NCBI RefSeq assembly: GCF_000590475.1 | Contig: NZ_CP007441.1 | Location: forward strand, 3,292,660-3,356,659 | Direction: 5' to 3' | DNA: 64,000 bases | Origin: Stutzerimonas stutzeri | GTDB taxonomy: Bacteria > Pseudomonadota > Gammaproteobacteria > Pseudomonadales > Pseudomonadaceae | In this document: positions 16,408 through 25,500 of the stretch, in pieces | Position numbering within the stretch: the first letter of the stretch is position 1 | How the letters are laid out: every line of letters begins with the position of its first letter | Notes under the pieces: generated by a model | Told to the model about the DNA's origin: nothing | The model's input: the letters and a program-made list of their open reading frames with translations, nothing else | The model's database searches: none | Program-made: the position numbers and the translations under genes

Positions 16408-17226
16408 ATGCGCTTCGCCCTTACCCTGCTCATCTGCCTGACACTCCCCGCCCAAGCGGAAGGCTTCCTCACTCGCCTGTTGAACAAACCTGTGCCGGGT
16501 GGCGTAGCCGTGATTGACCTCGGCAACGATGCCAGCGCGCCGAAAGCGCGTTACGACGGCAAGCCCGTGCTGGTGGTGCGCGAGGACGATCAGCGATGGA
16601 TTGCCATCGTCGGAATTCCGCTGGCGGTTAAAGCCGGCCAGCAATCCTTGGACGTTGACGGCAAGGCACATAGCTTTCGTGTCGAGCCCCGCACCTATCG
16701 CGAGCAACGCATCACCTTGAAGAACCAGCGGCAGGTCAATCCGAACCCTGCCGACCTCAAACGCATCCAGCGCGAGCTGGACGAGCAGACCCGCGCCTAC
16801 CGTCAATTCAGCCCGCGTCAGCCAAGCAATCTGCTGTTCGACAAACCGGTCAACGGCCCGCTGTCTTCGCCATTCGGGCTGCGTCGATTCTTCAACGGTG
16901 AGGAACGCAATCCACATTCCGGGCTGGACTTCGCCGCCAAGGCCGGCACGCCGATCAAGTCTCCCGCCGCCGGCAAGGTGATCCTCACCGGCAACTATTT
17001 CTTCAATGGCAACACGGTGTTCGTCGACCACGGCCAAGGGCTGATCAGCATGTTCTGTCACCTGTCGAAGATCGATGTAAAGGTGGGCGACGAGCTCGCC
17101 CGCGGCGCCGTGCTGGGTAAAGTCGGCTCGACCGGTCGAGCCACTGGCCCGCATCTGCACTGGAACGTCAGCCTCAACGACGCGCGTATCGATCCATCCA
17201 TTTTCATCGGTGCGTTCAAGCCCTGA
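16408..17226 (+). CDS. secreted M23 (LytM) family peptidase
   Basis: A 272-residue periplasmic protein with a Sec signal peptide (residues 1-17, cut after AQA). The LytM/M23 zinc metallopeptidase domain occupies roughly residues 150-260: the first ligands lie in NPHSGLDFA and the HxH pair is H249/H251 in GPHLHW. The set looks complete, so an active peptidoglycan endopeptidase is plausible, unlike degenerate activators of the EnvC type. The N-terminal part carries a beta-rich domain of unknown role. It follows xseA closely and may share its transcript. Confidence 0.9.
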   Translation: MRFALTLLICLTLPAQAEGFLTRLLNKPVPGGVAVIDLGNDASAPKARYDGKPVLVVREDDQRWIAIVGIPLAVKAGQQSLDVDGKAHSFRVEPRTYREQRITLKNQRQVNPNPADLKRIQRELDEQTRAYRQFSPRQPSNLLFDKPVNGPLSSPFGLRRFFNGEERNPHSGLDFAAKAGTPIKSPAAGKVILTGNYFFNGNTVFVDHGQGLISMFCHLSKIDVKVGDELARGAVLGKVGSTGRATGPHLHWNVSLNDARIDPSIFIGAFKP

Positions 17227-17245
17227 TCAATTCAAGGACAACGGC

Positions 17246-17788
17246 ATGCTTATCAACGCGCAGGACTCCACCCTCGTCATCATCGACATCCAGGAACGCC
17301 TGTTCCCTGCTATCGAGGGCCACACGGCGTTGGCCGAGCATAGCGCCTGGCTGATCCAAGTCGCTCAGCGTGTCGGCGTGCCGGTTCTGCTCACCGAGCA
17401 GTACAGCAAGGGGCTGGGACCGGCGATCGCCTCGCTACGCGATGGGATGGCCGAGGAGGCGATCATCGAGAAGCTGCACTTTTCTGCAGCGCGAGACGGC
17501 GAGCTGTTCAAGCGGCCCGGTGGGGAGCGCACGCAATTCGTGATCAGCGGAATCGAAACCCACATCTGCGTGCTGCAGACCGTGCTCGACCTGCTGGCTC
17601 GTGGCAAACAGGTCTTCGTCGTCGAGGAAGCCGTCGGCTCGCGCCGCGCCAGTGACAAGGCGCTCGGCCTGGCGCGCATGCAACAGGCCGGCGCCAGCAT
17701 CGTTTCGCGCGAAATGGTCGCCTTCGAGTGGATGGAGCAGGCCGGAACCGAGCTGTTCCGCGGTATCAGCCGAGAGTTCATCCGCTAA
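17246..17788 (+). CDS. isochorismatase-family cysteine hydrolase
   Basis: A 180-residue hydrolase with the catalytic triad D14 (VIIDIQERLF), K77 (EKLHFSA) and C108 (SGIETHICVLQT). The family includes nicotinamidases, YcaC-type proteins and isochorismatases; the substrate here cannot be read from sequence. The ATG at 17246 starts the conserved MLINAQDSTLVIIDIQ; an in-frame start at 17210 would overlap the upstream peptidase gene. Spacing of 19 bp from the M23 gene suggests the same transcript. Confidence 0.9.
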   Translation: MLINAQDSTLVIIDIQERLFPAIEGHTALAEHSAWLIQVAQRVGVPVLLTEQYSKGLGPAIASLRDGMAEEAIIEKLHFSAARDGELFKRPGGERTQFVISGIETHICVLQTVLDLLARGKQVFVVEEAVGSRRASDKALGLARMQQAGASIVSREMVAFEWMEQAGTELFRGISREFIR

Positions 17789-17844
17789 TGCAGATGCCCA
17801 AGGGCATGCAACTGCTATCCAATGCCGACTGACGGAGAGCCCCA

Positions 17845-19134
17845 ATGCAGGAAGAATGGAACGTCTGGCTGGAATGGCTGAGCGAGCACGCTGAGCTTCA
17901 GATGCTGGTGGCCAGCGCCGCGTTGGTGTTTGCCGCCTGGCTTGCCAATTGGGTGGTCAAGCGAATTCTGGTGCGCGGCCTGTACAAGGTTCTGCGTCAT
18001 GCCCGTGAGACCGAACTGCAGGACTTCGGGATCATCCGCCGACTGTCGAACATTGTTCCGGCGCTGGTGTTGTCAATTGGCGTGAACGCCGTGCCAGGCC
18101 TTCCCGAGGCGGCCATGACTGTGGTGCGCAACGTCTGTGGCGGTTTCATCGTTCTCACCATCGCGTTAGCCCTGGGCGCCCTGCTGGACATCATCAACAT
18201 GATGTACCAGCGCCGAGCCGACGCGCATGTGCACCCCATCAAAGGTTATCTGCAAGTCATCAAAATCGTGATCTATGCGATCGCCACCATTCTCGTCATT
18301 GCAACATTGATTGACCGCTCACCGCTGATTCTGCTGTCCGGCCTCGGCGCCATGGCCGCGGTCCTGCTATTGATATTCCAGGACACTATCCTGTCACTGG
18401 TAGCCAGCGTGCAGATCTCGTCAAACGACATCATCCGCGTCGGTGACTGGATCGAGATGCCGCAGCTCAACGCCGATGGCGATGTCATCGACATCGCACT
18501 GCACACCGTGAAGGTGCAGAACTGGGACAAGACCATCACCAACATCCCAACCAAACGCTTCATCAGCGACTCGTTCAAGAATTGGCGAGGCATGCAACAA
18601 AGCGGCGGCCGGCGGATCATGCGCAGCCTCTATCTGGACCAGCAGAGCGTGCATTTTCTCGATACCGAAGAATGCGAGTACCTGCACCGTTTCAACCTGC
18701 TTGATGACTACCTGACTGACAAGCGCCGCGAGATCGACGACTGGAATGCAAAGCTCGAGAAACGCGGCAAGGAGCCGGTCAATACCCGGCGCATCACCAA
18801 CATCGGCAGCTTCCGGGCTTACGTCGAACACTACCTGCGCAGTCACGGCGGGATTCATCAGACCATGACCCTGATGGTGCGCCAGCTCAGCCCGACACCC
18901 GATGGACTACCGCTGGAGATCTACTGCTTCACCAATACCGTGGCCTGGACCCAGTACGAGGCGATCCAATCGGACATCTTCGACCACTTGCTGGCCATCC
19001 TTCCGGAATTCGGCCTGCGCGTTTTCCAGCACCCGAGTGGCAGCGATGTGCGAGATTGGCGCGATTCACTGCGCCAGCCCGGCGCGCCAGCACTGCAGCA
19101 ACCGAAAGAACATCCGGCCGAGAAGCGAAGCTAA
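17845..19134 (+). CDS. mechanosensitive ion channel, YbdG type
   Basis: A 429-residue inner-membrane protein of the small-conductance MscS superfamily, YbdG-like. About five membrane helices occupy the first 170 residues; the pore-lining helix and beta domain are seen as LSGLGAMAAVLLLIFQD, then VASVQISSNDIIRVGDWIEM. The long C-terminal region, with the HTVKVQNWDKTITNIPTKRF segment and the insert after it, is that of YbdG rather than MscS. YbdG of E. coli opens under moderate hypo-osmotic stress. A ribosome site (GGAGAG) precedes the ATG. A strong hairpin follows the gene. Confidence 0.92.
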   Translation: MQEEWNVWLEWLSEHAELQMLVASAALVFAAWLANWVVKRILVRGLYKVLRHARETELQDFGIIRRLSNIVPALVLSIGVNAVPGLPEAAMTVVRNVCGGFIVLTIALALGALLDIINMMYQRRADAHVHPIKGYLQVIKIVIYAIATILVIATLIDRSPLILLSGLGAMAAVLLLIFQDTILSLVASVQISSNDIIRVGDWIEMPQLNADGDVIDIALHTVKVQNWDKTITNIPTKRFISDSFKNWRGMQQSGGRRIMRSLYLDQQSVHFLDTEECEYLHRFNLLDDYLTDKRREIDDWNAKLEKRGKEPVNTRRITNIGSFRAYVEHYLRSHGGIHQTMTLMVRQLSPTPDGLPLEIYCFTNTVAWTQYEAIQSDIFDHLLAILPEFGLRVFQHPSGSDVRDWRDSLRQPGAPALQQPKEHPAEKRS

Positions 19135-19591
19135 TTGCAGGTCGGCACTGAGCACGAGGCCGCCGGCGCGGCCTCGTGCACCGCTCATGCGTGATCCCTA
19201 AACGGCAGCGCCAATCCACGTCCGGAGCGAGGCGCCACTCATCCTTACTGCCGCAGTTAGTTACCCAGAAGCCACCATCGGCCCCAATTCGACCGCTTCG
19301 GCGTCCTCCGCATGGCCGGCATGACATAACCCTGTGGAATAGCAGAAATAATCGCATAGCCGTTTCGCCTCGGCCGCTGCGACATGAGGCCGCAATGAAG
19401 CACAGCAATCAAGCGTGGTTTTCACGAATTAATCAGCAGAAAACACCAACCTCCACATATAACAGCAATAAATAATCGATTTTTAACCAAGCCTTGCAAG
19501 TCACGACCTTGAAGCAATAGCTTTACACCATAAACCGAAGCCCGTGATGGGCAGACAAGTTGCTAGCTCAAGGATCGCCTGGGGAAACACC
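19135..19591. other. 457-bp gene-free interval before leuA
   Basis: After the hairpin at 19152-19179 the interval holds no supported gene. Composition changes from GC-rich to clearly AT-rich between about 19420 and 19500, where a leuA promoter is likely, although I could not pick convincing -35 and -10 boxes. A 26-codon frame at 19395-19475 (MKHSNQAWFS...) contains no leucine, so a classical leucine attenuator peptide is not supported. Confidence 0.5.
19152..19179 (+). terminator. strong hairpin after the YbdG-like channel gene
   Basis: A perfect 12-bp GC-rich stem (19152-19163 with 19168-19179, 4-base loop CGGC) begins 18 bases after the stop codon. No T tract follows, so it may work with Rho or protect the 3' end. 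Confidence 0.55.
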
Positions 19592-21262
19592 ATGACCATG
19601 CTCAAGAACCCATCGAAAAAATATCGCGCCTTTCCGGCCATCGACATTCCGGATCGCACCTGGCCGTCCAAATCGATCACCCAGGCTCCGATCTGGCTGA
19701 GCTCCGATCTGCGCGATGGCAACCAGTCGTTGATCGAACCGATGGACGCCGGAAAGAAGATGCGCTTCTTCAAGACGCTGGTGCAGGTCGGCGTAAAGGA
19801 AATCGAGGTCGGCTTCCCCTCCGCATCGCAAACCGACTTCGACTTCGTCCGTGAATTGATCGAAGGCGGCCACATCCCCGATGACGTGACCATCCAGGTG
19901 CTCACCCAAGCCCGCGAAGATCTGATCACCCGCACCTTCGAATCGCTCAAGGGCGCCAAGAAAGCCATCGTTCACTACTACAACGCCACCGCGCCGAGCT
20001 TTCGCCGCATCGTCTTCAACCAAGACAAAGCCGGCGTCGTGGGAATCGCGGTCGGCGCCGCGCAGGTCATCAAGCGTCTGGCCGACGCCGCGCCGGAGAC
20101 AGGCTGGCGCTTCGAGTATTCGCCAGAGGTTTTCAGCTCCACCGAGACCGATTTCGCCATCGAGGTGTGCAATGCGGTCATCGAAGTGTTCCAACCGACT
20201 CCGGCAAAAAAACTGATCCTCAACCTGCCGGCCACCGTCGAAGCGGCAACGCCGAACATCTACGCCGACCAGATCGAATACTTCGGCCGCCAGATCAACA
20301 AGCGCGACAGCGTGCTGATCAGCCTGCACACCCACAACGACCGCGGCACCGGCGTGGCCGCCACTGAGCTGGGCCTGATGGCCGGCGCCGATCGCGTCGA
20401 AGGCTGCCTGTTCGGCAACGGCGAGCGCACCGGCAACGTTGATCTGGTAACCGTGGCGCTGAACATGTATAGCCAGGGCGTCGACCCGCAGCTGGACTTC
20501 TCGGATATCGACGCGGTGCGCAAGGTCGTCGAGGAATGCAATCAGCTGCCGGTGCACCCGCGGCATCCCTACGTCGGCGATCTGGTCCACACCGCTTTCT
20601 CCGGCTCGCACCAGGATGCGATCCGCAAAGGCTTCAGCCAGCAGGATCCGAATGGCGTCTGGGAAGTGCCCTACCTGCCGATCGACCCGGCCGATATTGG
20701 CCGCAGCTACGAGGCGGTCATTCGCGTCAACAGCCAGTCCGGCAAGGGCGGCATCACCTATCTGCTGGAGCAGGAATACGGTATCAGCCTGCCACGCCGC
20801 ATGCAGATCGAGTTCAGCCAGGTCGTACAGAAGGAAACTGATCGCCTCGGCCTGGAAATGAGCGCCAAGCAGATCTATGCGTTGCTCGAGGCCGAGTATC
20901 TGCAGGCCAGCACCCCCTACACGCTGAGGAGCCATCGCCTGCAGGAAGAGAACGGCACCAGCGCGGTGGATGTGGAAGTGGCCAGCGACGGCGAAATCAT
21001 GCATTGGCGTGGCATCGGCAAGGGCCCGCTGGAAGCTCTGGTCGCCGGGTTGCCGGTCAAGCTGGAGATCATGGATTACCATGAGCACTCGATTGGCGCC
21101 GGCAGCAACGCCAGGGCCGCGGCTTACATCGAAGTGCGCCTGGACGGTGAACGCTCGCTGCACGGTATCGGTATCGACGAAAACATCACCACGGCCAGCA
21201 TCCGCGCGTTGTTCAGCGCCTTGAACCGGGCACTGCGCGAAGCGACATCCAAAGCCGCCTGA
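19592..21262 (+). CDS. leuA: 2-isopropylmalate synthase
   Basis: A 556-residue enzyme condensing acetyl-CoA with 2-ketoisovalerate, the committed step of leucine synthesis. It is the long LeuA form of Pseudomonas and actinobacteria. The catalytic barrel shows SSDLRDGNQSL (metal and substrate site, near residue 45) and SLHTHNDRGTG (metal-binding HxH near residue 245). The C-terminal regulatory domain includes HSIGAGSNARAAAYIE and GIDENITTASIRALFSALNR, so leucine feedback is likely. The start at 19592 follows GGGGAAA; alternatives at 19598 (MLKNPSKKYRAFP) or further upstream are possible. Confidence 0.95.
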   Translation: MTMLKNPSKKYRAFPAIDIPDRTWPSKSITQAPIWLSSDLRDGNQSLIEPMDAGKKMRFFKTLVQVGVKEIEVGFPSASQTDFDFVRELIEGGHIPDDVTIQVLTQAREDLITRTFESLKGAKKAIVHYYNATAPSFRRIVFNQDKAGVVGIAVGAAQVIKRLADAAPETGWRFEYSPEVFSSTETDFAIEVCNAVIEVFQPTPAKKLILNLPATVEAATPNIYADQIEYFGRQINKRDSVLISLHTHNDRGTGVAATELGLMAGADRVEGCLFGNGERTGNVDLVTVALNMYSQGVDPQLDFSDIDAVRKVVEECNQLPVHPRHPYVGDLVHTAFSGSHQDAIRKGFSQQDPNGVWEVPYLPIDPADIGRSYEAVIRVNSQSGKGGITYLLEQEYGISLPRRMQIEFSQVVQKETDRLGLEMSAKQIYALLEAEYLQASTPYTLRSHRLQEENGTSAVDVEVASDGEIMHWRGIGKGPLEALVAGLPVKLEIMDYHEHSIGAGSNARAAAYIEVRLDGERSLHGIGIDENITTASIRALFSALNRALREATSKAA

Positions 21263-21268
21263 GGTTGG

Positions 21269-21295
21269 ACGGCGAGCCCGGGATGGGCTCGCCGT
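21269..21295 (+). terminator. hairpin after leuA
   Basis: A perfect 11-bp stem (21269-21279 with 21285-21295, 5-base loop) starts seven bases after the stop codon. There is no T tract, so intrinsic termination is not certain. Confidence 0.55.
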
Positions 21296-21482
21296 AAGCG
21301 TTTGCGCTCTTACGCGGACGCAACGGCTCCGCGAGCCCATCGCCATGAGCAGGGCGTATCCATGGCGGCAATCCCCGTTCCTGCAGGAACGCATCATTCA
21401 TCAGCAGAATTGTGCAACCGCTCCGCGGCCATCGCCACTAGGATTGGCTTTTCCGTCCAGACTCTCAGTCCAAGGAGCCGCC

Positions 21483-22541
21483 ATGAGCAATGCTATCGGT
21501 TATGCCGCCCACGATCCGAATACGCCGCTTGCCCCCTACTCTTTCTCACGCCGTGCCGTGGGACCTAACGACGTGCAGATCGCCATTCTCTACTGCGGCG
21601 TCTGTCATTCGGACCTGCATACCGCCCGCAACGAATGGAACAACACCCGGTACCCCGCCGTCCCAGGCCATGAAATCGTCGGGCGCGTTACGGCGGTGGG
21701 TGATTCGGTCGAGAACTTCAAGGTCGGCGATATCGCTGGCGTCGGCTGTCTGGTCGACAGCTGCCAGAGCTGCGCATCCTGCGGCGAAGGCCTTGAGCAG
21801 TACTGCGAGAATGGCTTTGTCGGCACCTATAACGGCCCGGCGTTCGGCGGCGGCGAGAACACTTACGGTGGTTATTCGGACAATATCGTGGTGGATCAGA
21901 AGTTCGTTCTGCGCATCTCCCATAGCGAAGACAAGCTTGCCGCCGTCGCGCCGCTGCTGTGTGCCGGCATCACCACCTATTCGCCGCTACGTCAGTGGAA
22001 GGTCGGTCCCGGCCAGAAAGTCGGCGTGGTCGGCCTCGGCGGCCTCGGCCACATGGCGGTGAAAATCGCCAACGCCATGGGCGCGCACGTGGTGCTTTTC
22101 ACTACCTCGCCGGACAAGAAGGAAGACGCCTTGCGCCTCGGCGCCAGCGAAGTGGTGGTCTCGAAAAACAAGACGGAGATGGCTGCACATCTGAACAGCT
22201 TCGACTTCATTCTCAACACCGTCGCGGCCCCGCACGATCTCGACGCCTTCCTGTCTTTGCTCAAGCGCGACGCAACCATGACGCTGGTGGGTGCGCCGGC
22301 CTCACCTCACCCATCGCCCAACGTTTTCGGGCTGATCTTCAAGCGCCGCCGCTTGGCCGGCTCGTTGATCGGCGGTATTGCCGAGACCCAGGAAATGCTC
22401 GACTTCTGCGCCGAGCACGGCATCGTTTCGGACATTGAGTTGATCGACATCCAGGCGATCAACGAAGCCTACGAGCGCATGCTCAAGAGCGATGTGAAGT
22501 ACCGTTTCGTTATCGACATGGCCTCGCTCAAATCCGCTTGA
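21483..22541 (+). CDS. zinc-dependent alcohol/aldehyde dehydrogenase (YahK/AdhA type)
   Basis: A 352-residue medium-chain NAD(P)-dependent alcohol dehydrogenase of the cinnamyl-alcohol-dehydrogenase-like group that includes YahK and reduces aldehydes. The catalytic zinc ligands C38 (CGVCHSD) and H63 (GHEIVG), the structural zinc cysteines C94, C97, C100 and C108, and the nucleotide loop GLGGLGH near residue 180 are all present. AAGGAG lies seven bases before the ATG at 21483; an upstream in-frame start at 21345 would add residues foreign to the family. Substrate is not determined by sequence. Confidence 0.93.
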   Translation: MSNAIGYAAHDPNTPLAPYSFSRRAVGPNDVQIAILYCGVCHSDLHTARNEWNNTRYPAVPGHEIVGRVTAVGDSVENFKVGDIAGVGCLVDSCQSCASCGEGLEQYCENGFVGTYNGPAFGGGENTYGGYSDNIVVDQKFVLRISHSEDKLAAVAPLLCAGITTYSPLRQWKVGPGQKVGVVGLGGLGHMAVKIANAMGAHVVLFTTSPDKKEDALRLGASEVVVSKNKTEMAAHLNSFDFILNTVAAPHDLDAFLSLLKRDATMTLVGAPASPHPSPNVFGLIFKRRRLAGSLIGGIAETQEMLDFCAEHGIVSDIELIDIQAINEAYERMLKSDVKYRFVIDMASLKSA

Positions 22542-22553
22542 GGTTCCGCTGGC

Positions 22554-22569
22554 GCGCCCCACCGGGCGC
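22554..22569 (+). other. short hairpin after the alcohol dehydrogenase gene
   Basis: GCGCCC (22554-22559) and GGGCGC (22564-22569) form a 6-bp stem with a 4-base loop, 12 bases after the stop codon. It lacks a T tract. Confidence 0.3.
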
Positions 22570-22656
22570 ACCAGTCACCGCCACCCGGATTCAAGTCGGC
22601 GCTTCCCTCTTCATCGCCGAGCCGCTAAGGTCGCCGGCTTCTGCTGAGGAGCCGAC

Positions 22657-23514
22657 ATGCGTTACCTAATCTTCGTCACCCTACTCTGGGCATACTCCTT
22701 CAACCTGATCGGTGCTTATCTGGCCGGCCAGGTGGACAGCTATTTTGCGGTGCTCACCCGCGTGGTCCTCGCCAGCCTGGTATTCCTCCCGCTGACCCGT
22801 TGGCGCGGCGTTGAGCCGCGCTTCATCGCGGGCGTGACGCTGGTTGGCGCGCTCCAGTTCGGAGTGACTTATCTGTGCCTGTACCTGAGCTTCAACGTGC
22901 TGAGCGTGGCCGAGGTGTTGTTGTTTACCGTGCTCACGCCGCTGCACGTGACGCTGATCGACGATGCGCTCAACCGCCGCTTCAATCCCTGGGCGCTGGT
23001 AGCGGCAGCGGTCGCCGTGCTTGGTGCCGGCCTGATCCGCTACGACGGCATTTCCAGCGATTTTCTCGGCGGGTTCCTGCTGATGCAGTTGGCCAACTTC
23101 ACCTTCGCCGCCGGGCAGGTGGGCTACAAGCATCTGGCGCAGCGGTATCCGTCCGATATCCCGCTTCATCGGCGCTTCGGCTATTTCTTCCTCGGTGCAA
23201 TGGTGATCGTGCTGCCGGCCTGGCTGCTGTTCGGCCATGCCGACAAGCTGCCGACCACCGCGAGCCAATGGGGCGTACTGGTATGGATGGGTGTGCTGGC
23301 GACCGCCCTCGGCCAATTCTGCTGGAACAAGGGCGCAACGTTGGTCGATGCCGGCACCTTGGCAGTGATGAACAACATGGCGGTTCCGGTCGGGTTAGTG
23401 CTCAATCTGCTGTTCTGGGGCACGGAAACCAATCTGCTACTGCTCGCCATCGGCGGGCTGATTATTCTCGCCTCGCTGTGGATCAATCGCCTGGGCCGTG
23501 AGCAGGCCCAATGA
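22657..23514 (+). CDS. EamA/DMT-family transporter
   Basis: A 285-residue inner-membrane protein with ten predicted helices in two five-helix EamA repeats, the layout of drug/metabolite transporters. The pattern resembles the carboxylate/amino-acid/amine transporter group (YtfF-like), but a substrate cannot be given. Between the repeats the loop holds SSDFLGGFLLMQLANFTFAAGQV. GAGGAG precedes the ATG by five bases. The gene stands alone between the alcohol dehydrogenase and endonuclease I genes. Confidence 0.88.
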   Translation: MRYLIFVTLLWAYSFNLIGAYLAGQVDSYFAVLTRVVLASLVFLPLTRWRGVEPRFIAGVTLVGALQFGVTYLCLYLSFNVLSVAEVLLFTVLTPLHVTLIDDALNRRFNPWALVAAAVAVLGAGLIRYDGISSDFLGGFLLMQLANFTFAAGQVGYKHLAQRYPSDIPLHRRFGYFFLGAMVIVLPAWLLFGHADKLPTTASQWGVLVWMGVLATALGQFCWNKGATLVDAGTLAVMNNMAVPVGLVLNLLFWGTETNLLLLAIGGLIILASLWINRLGREQAQ

Positions 23515-23612
23515 CACTATGTAACTTACTGTTATATATAGATTTTATGGATTAGCAATTAAGATAGCGCACCCCGCATGGATGCGATTCTCAGTCAGTC
23601 GTCGAGAACCCC

Positions 23613-24344
23613 ATGCGCCGTTACAGCTTGCTTCTGCTCGTCCTGTTTTTCTCATCAAACGTGCATGCCGATGCGCCACGTACCTTTCGCGAAGCGAAGA
23701 AGCTGGCCTGGCATATCTACGCCGAACGACCGGTGGACTTCTATTGTGGCTGCGCCTTCAAGGGCAAGCGCATCGATCTCGCCAGTTGCGGCTACGTCCC
23801 GCGTAAACAGCCCAAACGCGCCGCGCGCGTGGAGTGGGAGCACATCGTTCCCGCCTGGGTGATCGGCCACCAACGCCAATGCTGGCAACAGGGCGGGCGC
23901 AAACACTGCACTTCGAGTGACCCGGTGTTCAGCAAAGCCGAGGCCGATCTGCATAATCTCGTTCCGGTGGTCGGAGAGGTTAATGGCGATCGCAGCAATT
24001 ACGGCTTCGGTATGCTTAGCGAGAAACCAAGCCAGTACGGCGCCTGCCCCTTCGTCGTGAACTTCAAGCAGCGCACCGCCATGCCACCGGAGTACAGCCG
24101 TGGCGCTATCGCGCGCACCTACCTGTATATGAGCGAACGCTACAGGCTGCGTCTGTCGAAACAGGACCGCCGTCTCTACGACATCTGGAATCGCCAGCAT
24201 CCGGTCACCGAGTGGGAACGGTGGCGCAACCGCAGCGTCGCGTGCGTACAAGGCAATGCCAACCGCTATGTGGGCGGAGTGGACCTGAATCGCTGCGGCA
24301 AATCGCTTTCTCGTTTTGCCGCCGACTCGCACCGACGGGTCTGA
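23613..24344 (+). CDS. endA: secreted endonuclease I
   Basis: A 243-residue DNA endonuclease of the EndA/NucM family with an N-terminal Sec signal (hydrophobic residues 4-14, cut after VHA), so it acts in the periplasm or outside. The beta-beta-alpha-metal active site includes EWEHIVPAW (H77) and the downstream DLHNLVPVVGEVNGDRSNYGF metal site. Cysteines at 45, 47, 59 and others suggest disulfides, as in periplasmic homologues. A 98-bp AT-rich gap (23515-23612) precedes it and probably holds the promoter. Confidence 0.94.
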   Translation: MRRYSLLLLVLFFSSNVHADAPRTFREAKKLAWHIYAERPVDFYCGCAFKGKRIDLASCGYVPRKQPKRAARVEWEHIVPAWVIGHQRQCWQQGGRKHCTSSDPVFSKAEADLHNLVPVVGEVNGDRSNYGFGMLSEKPSQYGACPFVVNFKQRTAMPPEYSRGAIARTYLYMSERYRLRLSKQDRRLYDIWNRQHPVTEWERWRNRSVACVQGNANRYVGGVDLNRCGKSLSRFAADSHRRV

Positions 24345-24471
24345 GCGAGTTGCGCAACAGGAGGCCCTCTGGAACCCTGTGATGAGCGGTCACCGCTCGC
24401 TCGGATATATTGCGTGTCGCCGCGCATGCCCTGCATGCTGACAGCTTCCCTGGCCACCATGGCGACGCCCG

Positions 24472-25098
24472 ATGCAGGACAAGACGCTCTACGCAACTCT
24501 GGCTCTAGCGGTTCTGCTGGCACTGCTCGCCTCAGGCATCGCCCCCTACGACCACGCGACCTGGCTGCTGGAAGTCGCGCCGGTGCTGATTGCGGCCCCT
24601 GTCCTGCTGCTCAGCTATCGGAATTTCCCGCTTACCCGCCTGCTCTACCTGGTGATTGCAATCCATGCGCTGATATTGATCCTCGGTGGCGCCTACACAT
24701 ACGCCCGGGTACCGCCAGGGTTCTGGGTACAGGAATGGTTCGATCTCAGCCGAAACCCCTACGACAAGCTCGGCCATTTCATACAAGGCGTGACACCTGC
24801 GCTGCTCGCACGGGAGATCCTGCTGCGCCGCCGCATGCTTGCGCCTGGAAAAATGCTTGGGTTTCTCGCGCTCTGCGTTGCACTGGCATTCAGTGCCTTC
24901 TACGAACTGATCGAATGGTGGGTAGCGCTGATGGCCGGACAAGGCGCGGAAGACTTCCTCGGCACCCAGGGCGACCCCTGGGATACCCAGTCGGACATGT
25001 TCATGGCACTGCTTGGCGCGCTGCTGTCGGTCTCCTGGCTTGCGCGTATTCAGGACCGCCAGATCGCCCGGCAGGGTCTACCGAGCCCGCGAGCTTAG
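24472..25098 (+). CDS. DUF2238 (YjdF-like) membrane protein
   Basis: A 208-residue inner-membrane protein with about six helices. The conserved DUF2238 core is seen as NPYDKLGHFIQGVTPALLARE, then SAFYELIEWWVAL and the GTQGDPWDTQSDMFMALLGA segment, rich in invariant D, H, E and W residues facing the membrane. The function is unknown to me. The start at 24472 is the ATG that follows GACGCCCG; no clear ribosome site is present. The next gene begins five bases after its stop, so the two are probably co-transcribed. Confidence 0.85.
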   Translation: MQDKTLYATLALAVLLALLASGIAPYDHATWLLEVAPVLIAAPVLLLSYRNFPLTRLLYLVIAIHALILILGGAYTYARVPPGFWVQEWFDLSRNPYDKLGHFIQGVTPALLAREILLRRRMLAPGKMLGFLALCVALAFSAFYELIEWWVALMAGQGAEDFLGTQGDPWDTQSDMFMALLGALLSVSWLARIQDRQIARQGLPSPRA

Positions 25099-25103
25099 CC
25101 GTC

Positions 25104-25487
25104 ATGCTCTATCGCCTCGCTGCCGATGCGGTGCTGATCCTGCACCTCGGCTTTATCGTCTTCGTCTTGTTGGGTGGCTTGCTGGTGGCCTGGAAGCGCA
25201 GCCTGCTGTGGCTGCATCTGCCGGCGGTGGCCTGGGGCATTTTCGTCGAACTGACGGGGAGCCTGTGCCCACTCACCGAGTGGGAGAACCAGTTGCGACA
25301 GCTGGCCGGTGACGCCGGATACGAGACCAGCTTTGTCGAGCAGTATCTGCTGGCGCTGATCTATCCGAGCTGGCTGAGCGTGCCGGTGCAATACCTGCTC
25401 GCGGCCGTGGTGGTGCTCGCAAATCTAGTGATTTATGGCTGGCTGCTCGCGCGCTGGCGACGCAGGGCGGTGCCGCCAAGCGGATAA
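25104..25487 (+). CDS. DUF2784 membrane protein
   Basis: A 127-residue small membrane protein with about three helices. The DUF2784 hallmarks are LHLGFIVFVLLGG, the WLHLPAVAWGIFVELTG segment and CPLTEWENQLRQLAG. No biochemical role is known. The ATG at 25104 gives the standard N-terminus, five bases after the upstream stop; the same reading frame stays open far upstream but that part overlaps the DUF2238 gene and is not coding. Confidence 0.85.
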   Translation: MLYRLAADAVLILHLGFIVFVLLGGLLVAWKRSLLWLHLPAVAWGIFVELTGSLCPLTEWENQLRQLAGDAGYETSFVEQYLLALIYPSWLSVPVQYLLAAVVVLANLVIYGWLLARWRRRAVPPSG

Positions 25488-25500
25488 CCGCAGCGTTCGG

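Noticed and set aside
19395..19475. Possible leucine attenuator peptide before leuA
   Set aside because: The 26-residue frame contains no leucine and no terminator/antiterminator pair follows.
19568..21397. 609-codon minus-strand open frame opposite leuA
   Set aside because: Composition is atypical and no motif is seen, while leuA on the plus strand is fully conserved.
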